The translations under genes were made by a program, and so were the position numbers. Source: Glycine soja (lineage: Eukaryota; Streptophyta; Magnoliopsida; Fabales; Fabaceae). Taken from it: DNA of 64,000 nucleotides. Below the pieces are notes generated by a model, which saw only the letters and a list, made by a program, of their open reading frames with translations, was not told the DNA's origin and ran no database searches. This document shows positions 57,146 to 64,000 of this stretch, one piece after another. The first letter of the stretch is position 1. Every line of letters starts with the position of its first letter. The stretch is from the NCBI RefSeq assembly GCF_004193775.1, contig NC_041021.1, forward strand, positions 24,334,632-24,398,631, written 5' to 3'.

Positions 57146-59184
57146 TTCCTATGAAGGCCAACATTTGGAAAGTTAGTCTACAAGATAATGCTTATTTTAA
57201 CACAAAAATGACATGTTAATCCTTCCGATTTAGAATGAACTCATGCACACATTTAATGTAACACATTTATGAACATGCGTATGTGTAAAATATCCTACTA
57301 TTTATGTCAACATACAAAGACATCCAACACATTCTAGTTACCACACATATATACATCTTTAAAAAGAACACACATTCTCGTGCTCAAGGCATTGTGTCAA
57401 AATTTACACCTAATCACATCCTAAATATTCTGCTATCACAAACTACCTATACGTATTTGAAGTATTTAACATACAAATTTATGTTGTTTCTCTCACATTT
57501 ATTTATATGCACATTGGAAAGCTAATTACGCCATGCGCATACTTGCATTTGAAAAGGAAATTCCATGCCATCTATATACATTTGAGAAGCGTCCTCAGGC
57601 CCTTTTTGACATGGGTACCTTTTCTAAAAGGCTCCTAATGCTACCCATCCTCAAATACGCACATGTTAAAAGGCATTTTTGCTACTCATTCACACTTTGC
57701 AAGGCATTTTATGCCATATATTAACATATATTGAAAGGTGTTTTCCATGCTACCTATATTCACACACATATATACATACCATTGAAAGGTATTTTCCATG
57801 CTACCTAGATGCAAAGTAACCCTCATGGGGCAGCCAAATTCTAGTAAAAACTCTCTCAATCATGTCCTAATTTTCATGCCTTTCCACTTTCAAAACCAAA
57901 ATTTAGATTTTTAGACATAAGCCATGTTTCCTTGCATAGAAACTAAAAGCTTGGGTTCCTAAGCTTAGAATTGCATGTGGGCACCTATTTCGAATTCTCT
58001 ATGCTGTCCCTATGTATATAAAACAGTCCCACAATCCCAATCTTACAAAACTATATTCATATGTCATTGGGGCATTTCACCGAGCACTTGGTGGGCGCGT
58101 GTTTAGGCATAAATTGCAAGAGAATGGGGGGAATGTGGCATCCCCCATTGCTTCAGAATACAACATAGGCCTAAGGCCATCCCCTACAACCCCTCAACTC
58201 CAACAAATCAAGCATAAAAAGCAACCCAAAACTGCCCCACAAATATGAGTACATTCTCACAATTTAGAGCACCAAAAGATGAACAAAAGGCACCAATGGA
58301 AAGCTAAAAACTCAAGGATTGAATACTTACTTGCTGGAGTGAGTAGGAATACCGAAAATGAAAGCAAAATGCAACCAAGAGTGACTTGGGGGAGCAAAAA
58401 CCGCAAGCCTCGTGAGTTCTCTCTTTTTGAATGGGGGGGGGGGGAGTTTTTGGGTGCAAAAAACGTTCCCCTCCCTCCTTTTTTATAATCTGGTGCAGGG
58501 GTTGCTCGCCCAGGCGAGCTAACCTGCCAATTTTTTTTTTTAGGGGAAACATAACCATGGCCCCCCATACTTAAGTTAGATCAGGCATCCGTTACTTATT
58601 TTAAACAAACAATAGTAATAATTACTCTAAATTCAAAGGATACTGGGCTGCCTTGCAGCGATGTTTTCTGCTTGTCCAGCACCGGGAAGGGACGACGATC
58701 TGTCGGTCATGACCCTATCCTCCATTTGCATTCGTCCCTAAGTACCTGAAAGTAGGAAACAAACAATGTGCGGCAAATCGTGACCGGGTCATCGTCTTAC
58801 CTTGGTTGATTTCTGCCGTCAACTTTGTCTTGACTTCTGACCGTGGCCTAAGACGATTCTGCCCCTGTTATCACAAAACATGCATCTGTATGTGCATGCA
58901 TGAATGTTTTCAATGCAATGATCTTCTTAGTGAAAGCTGGTTAGGTTCAGTTTTAAATAAGCGTTTGGGGCACCCCATGAACTAAGCGAAAAGGACTTAG
59001 GTTATTACAAACTAACACAAGGTTTAAAACCAAAGTGAGGACTGAAGCCTCAACCCATCTTCTCTTCTTTTAAAGAAACGTGACGAGACAATTACAGTGG
59101 ATGGGAATCCCTAGAGGAAACCAAGAAGAACAAAAAACTCAGAAATAAAAGAACATGCAGCGGTTCCCTCAATTGCCTCAGACT
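57146..59184 (-). other. Spacer between integrase and the transposon-protein gene in element E
   Basis: No convincing gene. It contains repeats of GAAAGGTATTTTCCATGCTACC type (about 57600-57815), a run of 12 G at 58433-58444 and a GCTCGCC-CA-GGCGAGC stem-loop at 58504-58519. The hairpin array that A, C and D carry just upstream of their transposon-protein remnant is absent here. Confidence 0.6.
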
Positions 59185-60036
59185 TCAAGCGTAATATCGC
59201 TTAACGACATCGGAGTTCACGGGCGAGGGTAGTTCCTCGCCATCCATGTTGGTGAGTATCAGAGCACCCCCAGAAAAAGCCCTTTTCACAACGAAAGGTC
59301 CATCGTAATTCGGGGCCCACTTTCCTCGATTATCCTTAATAGCGTGGGATATCTTTTTCAGCACAAGGTCCCCCTCGTTGAACTTGCACAAGCGCACCTT
59401 CTTGTCGAACGCGTTCTTTATCCTTTGTTGATATAGGCGCCCATGGCTCATGGCCGTCAAACGCTTACCTTCAATAAGGTTGAGTTGGTCGTAGCATGCT
59501 TGAGCCCATTCTGACTCTTCTAGGTCTGATTTTGCTATTATCTTCTGGGAAGGGACCTCTACCTCAAATGGGAGTACCGCTTCCATCCCATAAACCAAGG
59601 AATACGGTGTTGCCCCAGTAGAATTTCGTACCGAGGTTCTATATCCGTGCAAGGCGAAAGGCAACATCTCATGCCAATCTTTGTATGACACCGTCATCTT
59701 CTGAACAATCTTCTTAATATTCTTATTTGCAGCCTCTACAGCCCCATTCATCTTTGGTCGATAAGGGGTGGAGTTATGATGCTGGATCTTGAAATCCTCG
59801 CACATTTCCAGCATCATTTTGTTGTTTAGATTGGTGCCATTGTCAGTAATGATCTTCCTAGGGAGTCCGTATCGACAAATCAGCTCCTTCTTTATGAATC
59901 TGACCACCACACTTCTCGTGACATTAGCATAAGAAGCCGCTTCGACCCATTTGGTGAAGTAATCTATCGCCACAAGAATGAAACGATGACCATTCGAAGC
60001 TTTGGGTTCGATGGCCCCAATGATGTCTATCCCCAT
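59185..60036 (-). pseudogene. pol: Integrase catalytic core and C-terminus (element E pol)
   Basis: Integrase inserts the DNA copy into the genome. The 283-codon open stretch keeps all three acidic catalytic residues: D in VAIDYFTKWVEA, D in IITDNGTNLNN and E in NGAVEAANKNIKK. It continues through LPFALHGYRTSVRNSTGATPY to the C-terminal GKWAPNYDGPFVVKRAFSGG domain and ends YYA-stop. The core looks intact. It is separated from the zinc-binding part by a TGA at 60062-60064, so the polyprotein would stop before it. Confidence 0.9.
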
Positions 60037-60061
60037 TATCCGTGTATGCTTGACATTTATG

Positions 60062-60352
60062 TCATTTCCTTACATGGGCGCAGCAATCGCTCTCCATAGT
60101 GAGCCAGTAATAACCGGCCCTAAGGATCTTCCTGGCCATAGCATGCCCATTGGCATGTGTCCCAAATGAACCCCCATGGATTTCCTCAATCATGTAGTTC
60201 GCCTCTTTGGCATCTACGCATCGTAGGAGGGTCATGTCGTGGTTTCGTTTGTACAGGATGGTACCACTCACAAAGAAACCAGTAGCCAATCTCCTTAACG
60301 TTCTTTTGTCATTGTCGGAAATCCCTAGTGGATATTCTTTGTTCTCAACATA
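60062..60352 (-). pseudogene. pol: Integrase zinc-binding region (element E pol)
   Basis: Open from 60289 to the TGA at 60062. Text TILYKRNHDMTLLRCVDA is followed by EIHGGSFGTHANGHAMARK and RAGYYWLTMESDCCAHVRK, the HHCC domain that precedes the integrase core. The stop falls where the next cysteine of the domain is expected. A further stop at 60353 divides it from RNase H. Confidence 0.82.
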
Positions 60353-61368
60353 TTATTTGATGTTGAAGTACCACGGTCTCCCATCTCGCTCCTCCTCTAT
60401 CGCACAACAATGTGCCGGCTTGCCCTGAGATCTGAATTCGATGTATGGCAGATCCCCGTGTGGGGCAAGTTGAAACATGGATGCCAGGGTGGCCAATGCA
60501 TCGGCCATTTGGTTCTCTTCCCGAGGTATGTGGTGGAAAGAAATGTCGTCAAAGCATTCAGCTAACTTCAAGATGTGAGTTTGATAGGGTATCAACTTCG
60601 GATCCCTAGTTTCTCATTCTCCTCTCAACTGGCGTATTACCAAAGCTGAGTCTCCATACACTTTGAGTAGCTTTACATCAAAATCAATGGCCGCTTGAAT
60701 CCCAAGGGTGCACGCTTCATATTCGGCCATATTGTTGGTATAATCGAAACCTAACCTGGCCGTTAAAGGAATACATTGATCATCTGGGGATACAAGGACT
60801 GCCCCCACTCCATGGCCCAAAGCATTAGATGCCCTATCGAAGCAGACAATCCATTTGTCTATGTTCTCATGCGTCCGCTTCTCTTCGAATAGGGCCATGA
60901 TGTCTTCATCCGGGAACTCAGGGTGCATCGGCCGATAATCCTGGAGGGGTTGCTGGGCCAAATAATTTGCCAAGGTGCTTCCCTTTACCACCTTTTGGGT
61001 GACATACACGATATCGAATTCAGATAGTAGTACCTGCCACCTAGCGATTCGTCCCGTGAGGGCCGGTTTCTCAAATATGTATTTCACGGGATTCATTTTG
61101 GAAATAAGCCACGTCGTATGACTGAGCATGTACTGCCTAAGCCGATGTGACGCCTATACCAGAGCGCAGCATGCCCTTTCTAGCATTGACTAATTCATCT
61201 CACACGCGGTAAACTTCTTGCTTAGATAGTAAATGGCTTGTTCCTTTTTTTCCCAGAGTCATCGTGCTGACCCAACATGCACCCCATAGACTCGTCTAAC
61301 ATAGTCATGTACAAGAAAAGAGGTCTTCCCGTTACAGGTGGCATGAGCACCGGGGGGTTCGCGAGGCT
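60353..61368 (-). pseudogene. pol: RNase H (element E pol), broken
   Basis: Stops within 61130-61368 break the RT-RNase H connection (readable text LDESMGCMLGQHDDSG and SKKFTACEMN-stop). The stretch 61129-60614 has the acidic residues in WIVCFDRASN (usually FDGAS), NNMAEYEAC and VYGDSALV. A TGA in place of Trp ends it after QLRGE. The final piece, 60595-60353, has HHIPREENQMADALATLASM with the last active-site aspartate. Confidence 0.86.
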
Positions 61369-62578
61369 CTATTTGATCTTCTCGAAGGCCTCTTGGCAGT
61401 CGCTATTCCACAGGACCGCCTGGTTCTTACGTAATAGCTTGAAAATGGGCTCACATGTAAGGGTGAGTTGCAAGATAAATCTCGCGATGTAATTCAACCT
61501 GCCCAAGAAACCTCGAACCTGCTTCTCCGTGCGTGGTTCCGGCATTTCAAGAATGGCCTTCACTTTCTCGGGATCTATCTCTATCCCTTTCTGACTTACG
61601 ATGAATCCCAGCAACTTCCCCGACTTTACCCCGAAGGTGCACTTGGTTGGGTTTAACTTTAGTTGGTATTTCCGCAACCTTCCAAACAGCTTACCCAGAT
61701 TGACGAGGTGTTCGTCCTCAGTCCGAGACTTGGCAATCATGTCATCTACATAGACCTCTATCTCCTTATGCATCATGTCATGGAACAATGCTACCATGGC
61801 ACGCTGAGAGGTTGCCCCAGCATTTTTCAGCCCGAAGGCCATTACTTTGTAGCAGAACGTTCCCCATAGGGTGACGAAAGTAGTCTTCTCCACATCTTCG
61901 GGTGCCATCTTTATCTTATTATACCCCGAGAAACCATCCATAAACGAGAAAAGGGCGAACTTGGCTGTATTATCTACCAGTATATCAATGTGTGGCAGGG
62001 GAAAATCCTCCTTAGGACTGGCTCGGTTTAAGTCCCGATAGTCTACACACATTCGCACCTTGCCGTCCTTTTTCGGGACCGAGACAATGTTGGCCACCCA
62101 CTCCGGGTATCGAGCTACAGCTAAGAAACCCGCATCGAACTGCTTTCTCACTTCTTCTTTGATCTTTAAAGACATCTCGGGTCTCATCCTTCGTAGCTTT
62201 TGCTTAACTGGGGAAGACCCAGGATTCAATGGCAACTTATGCTGCACAATGTCGGAGTCCAGACCGGGCATGTCTTGGTATGACCACGCAAAGACGTCTT
62301 GATATTCTTCAAGAAGGGTTATCAAGCCTTGGCGAATAGGTGCGGTCATACCGGTTCCTTCTTTTATTTCTTTCTTTCGCTCTCCGGTCCCTAAGTTTAC
62401 CAATTCAGTTTCCTCTTGGTGAGGCTTCATTTCGCGTTCTTCCTGAGCGATCAACCTCTCTAACTCTGGTGAAAGGATGTCCTTTTCCTCTTCTTCGTTC
62501 ATCGTTTGGCTTACATCTCGGTCGAAATCGATTGTCAAACCCTCGTTGTTAGGATCCTCAAAGAATCGACCCTCATAT
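61369..62578 (-). pseudogene. pol: Reverse transcriptase (element E pol)
   Basis: A long open stretch starting at the intron acceptor. A linker (EGRFFEDPNNEGLTIDFD, EEYQDVFAWSYQDMPGLD) is followed by RT: KKDGKVRMCVDYRDLNRAS, FSFMDGFSGYNKIKM, FCYKVMAFGLKNAGAT, YVDD at 61741-61752, KLNPTKCTFGVKSGKLLGF, FLGRLNYIARFI, and the connection CEPIFKLLRKNQAVLW. All catalytic motifs of a Ty3/gypsy RT are present. It ends at a TAG after AFEKIK (61369), within the connection to RNase H. Confidence 0.92.
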
Positions 62579-62727
62579 CTATACCAATCAAGACAACAGA
62601 AAAAAACATGCAAAATGATATGAGAAAAGGTGGAACAGCAAGAATAGATGAAACAAGATCTCTTTGTTTATTTAATAAGGTAGGTTTCACAAAACAAGAG
62701 AGAAAGGAAACTATAGCCTCTAATTAC
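62579..62727 (-). other. Intron between protease/G-patch and RT in element E (149 bp)
   Basis: Minus-strand donor TTCAAT|GTAATT at 62727 and acceptor TTGGTATAG|ATATGAGG at 62579. Removal joins the two frames in phase 2 without a stop. Without splicing, the G-patch frame ends directly after the donor. Position and phase match the intron of element O. Confidence 0.8.
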
Positions 62728-63392
62728 ATTGAATCAGTGGTATAGACCTCTGACTGGCTTATCACGCGCCAGTTCCCCACTTGGGAATCGGGATGGCATG
62801 GCCGCACGAAATTTGGCGGGTCTTGAGGGCACTCCTCTCCTATTGCTGCCACCTCTTCCCCAGACATTATTCCGGCACTGGTGAAACACTGGCTAACATG
62901 GCCGGGCCATGCCCTATTTGCCCAGAATCTTGACTGCACATTCCTCCTTCCCGGCATCCCGGGTTCATACCCCAACCCATATTTGTACGGGTTTCCCCTA
63001 ATATCGACCATGTCGGCATTCCCGAGGCCGTCCTTGCCCAGACCCATTCCGGGCTCATATCCGTGCTTGAGCATCACTTGTGCCACCATTATGGCCGCAT
63101 TAGAGAGAGAAGGTAGCAGCGGGCTCGTCTCCACAGAGGCACAACTCACCACCTCGAAGGATTGGAAAGTTGTTTCCAAAGATTCTTCTACTGCTTCTAC
63201 ATATGGTGCGGAGGAGGGGCAACTCACCAACATATCCTCTTTGCCTGACACTATCACCAAAAGTCCACCAACCGCGAACTTCAATTTCTGGTGAAGCGTC
63301 GAAGGGACCACTCCCAACGCATGAATCCAAGGTCTTCCCAAGAGGCAGCTGTAGGTGGGATTTATGTCCATCACTTGACAAACCACTTGCAA
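62728..63392 (-). pseudogene. pol: Protease end and G-patch exon (element E pol)
   Basis: Open on the minus strand from 63392. [20 protein letters not shown] is the conserved end of the Ogre protease region. It is followed by [15 protein letters not shown], a serine-rich linker, and a G-patch ([20 protein letters not shown], at about 63021-63080), a short glycine-rich RNA-binding domain found in some retroelement polyproteins. The exon ends [16 protein letters not shown] at the intron donor. It is in a different frame from the upstream protease piece, so a frameshift lies near 63380. Confidence 0.85.
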
Positions 63393-64000
63393 GTGTGGGG
63401 CCCCATCACTTCCCGCCGACTACCGTCGAAGGCTCGTACCACCATCGAACTTGGTTTTAAACGTGACGCACTAAAAAGAAGCTTCTCCAAGGTAGTCTTT
63501 GGCATCACATTTAAACTTGAACCATTGTCGATGAGTACCTTCGTAACGGCATGGTCCATACATCTGACAGACACATGTAGAGCCTTGTTGTGTCCTCTCC
63601 CCTCAACGGGAATCTCTTCTTCCACAAACACGATATAATTATTGGTGCTTATATGATTAACAATGCCCTCAAAACCCTCAACTGAGATGTCGTGTGCTAC
63701 GTGGGCTTCGTTAAGGACTTTTATCAACAGTGCACGATGAGGCTTGGAGTTTATGAGCAATTCGAGCAAAGAGATTCTTGTCGGAGTTTTATTCAGTTGC
63801 TTAACTACCTTAAACTCGCTTTGTTGGATGAGACGAAGGAACTCATAAGCCTCTTCCGAAGTCACCGTCTTTCCTTGAAGACCTTCTTTCTTTTCAGCTC
63901 CTTTTACCACCGAAGGATCCACTTCTTTCGAGGGGGCGGCTACGTCTGTGGGCTCTTGGTCCATGGGCGCTTTCCCCATGGAGGGCAATTCCGCCGAATG
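63371..64000 (-). pseudogene. pol: gag C-terminus and aspartic protease (element E), cut by the window edge
   Basis: Open from the right edge of the window to TGA at 63371. Text VTSEEAYEFLRLIQQSEFKV, TPTRISLLELLINSKPHRA and LHVSVRCMDHAVTK leads to the active-site strand VLIDNGSSLNVMPKTTLEKL (about 63485-63545), where DNG stands for the retropepsin D-T/S-G. The frame is lost after VMGPHTCKW; homology continues in another frame from 63392. The true start lies beyond 64000. Confidence 0.82.

Larger units (their letters stand above)
51900..64000 (-). mobile_element. Element E: autonomous-type Ogre element, 3' part, minus strand
   Basis: The 3' LTR is at 51900-53461. Then, upstream in its own direction: polypurine tract, 3' region, transposon-protein gene, spacer, integrase, RNase H, RT, intron, G-patch and protease. 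The 5' half (ORF1, most of gag, 5' LTR) is beyond 64000. It inserted into element O's pol. Several nonsense changes in pol and in the extra gene mean this copy is no longer fully competent. Confidence 0.88.

Noticed and set aside
58433..58444. Run of 12 G as a possible quadruplex
   Set aside because: It is a single homopolymer, not repeated in homologous elements and prone to sequencing error, so I do not claim a function.
1..64000. Host gene exons or known soybean centromeric 91/92-bp satellites
   Set aside because: All coding similarity I can recognise is retroelement. None of the tandem units has the 91-92-bp length or a sequence I would connect to that satellite.

Overview
This is plant nuclear DNA made almost entirely of nested LTR retrotransposons. 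I see no host gene, tRNA or rRNA gene. The proteins (a DUF7745-type ORF1 product, a Tat/Ogre-type gag, protease, G-patch, RT, RNase H and integrase), the LTR ends (TGTCATACCC...GGTTGCGACA) and the primer binding site (TGGCGACTCCACTGGGGAC) are those of Ogre-type Ty3/gypsy elements of legumes. From memory they best fit the soybean pair described as a non-autonomous family (SNRE/Gmr9) and its autonomous partner (SARE/GmOgre). The likely source is Glycine, in a repeat-rich, probably pericentromeric region.

Layout, with elements lettered here. O (minus strand) is the oldest. Only its pol survives in the window, at 15536-15585 and 49504-51899. Element B (plus) inserted into O; only the last 263 bp of its LTR lie here (15273-15535). 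Element A (plus) inserted into B's LTR; its 3' 15.3 kb fills 1-15272. Element C (plus, 15586-49503, TSD CTGGT on both sides) also inserted into O. Element D (plus, 18610-36448, TSD AGTCC on both sides) inserted into C's ORF1. Element E (minus, 51900 to beyond the right edge) inserted into the G-patch part of O.

A, C and D share one plan: LTR, PBS, leader, ORF1, spacer, broken gag, an AT-rich segment with TAATCGATTA motifs, 129-bp direct repeats, an array of 24-bp hairpin modules, a remnant of a 'putative plant transposon protein' gene, AT-rich repeats, purine tracts, a second hairpin-rich tandem array, polypurine tract and LTR. They have no protease, RT, RNase H or integrase, so they must move in trans. 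E and O carry pol, including a short intron between protease/G-patch and RT, and E has the transposon-protein gene nearly whole. E is therefore the kind of element that could have supplied enzymes, although its own pol now has several stops.

The strongest unexplained signal is folded structure. The non-autonomous elements have replaced pol with dozens of small hairpins whose two arms change together. Their LTRs carry a second hairpin family with a constant loop and different stems. A third nested hairpin (CTACGTA...TACGTAG) recurs in LTRs and 3' regions, and the polypurine tract lies on the 3' arm of a fourth. A conserved GTAAGT in the LTR, together with a conserved acceptor-like site just upstream of the ORF1 start, suggests an unannotated leader intron.
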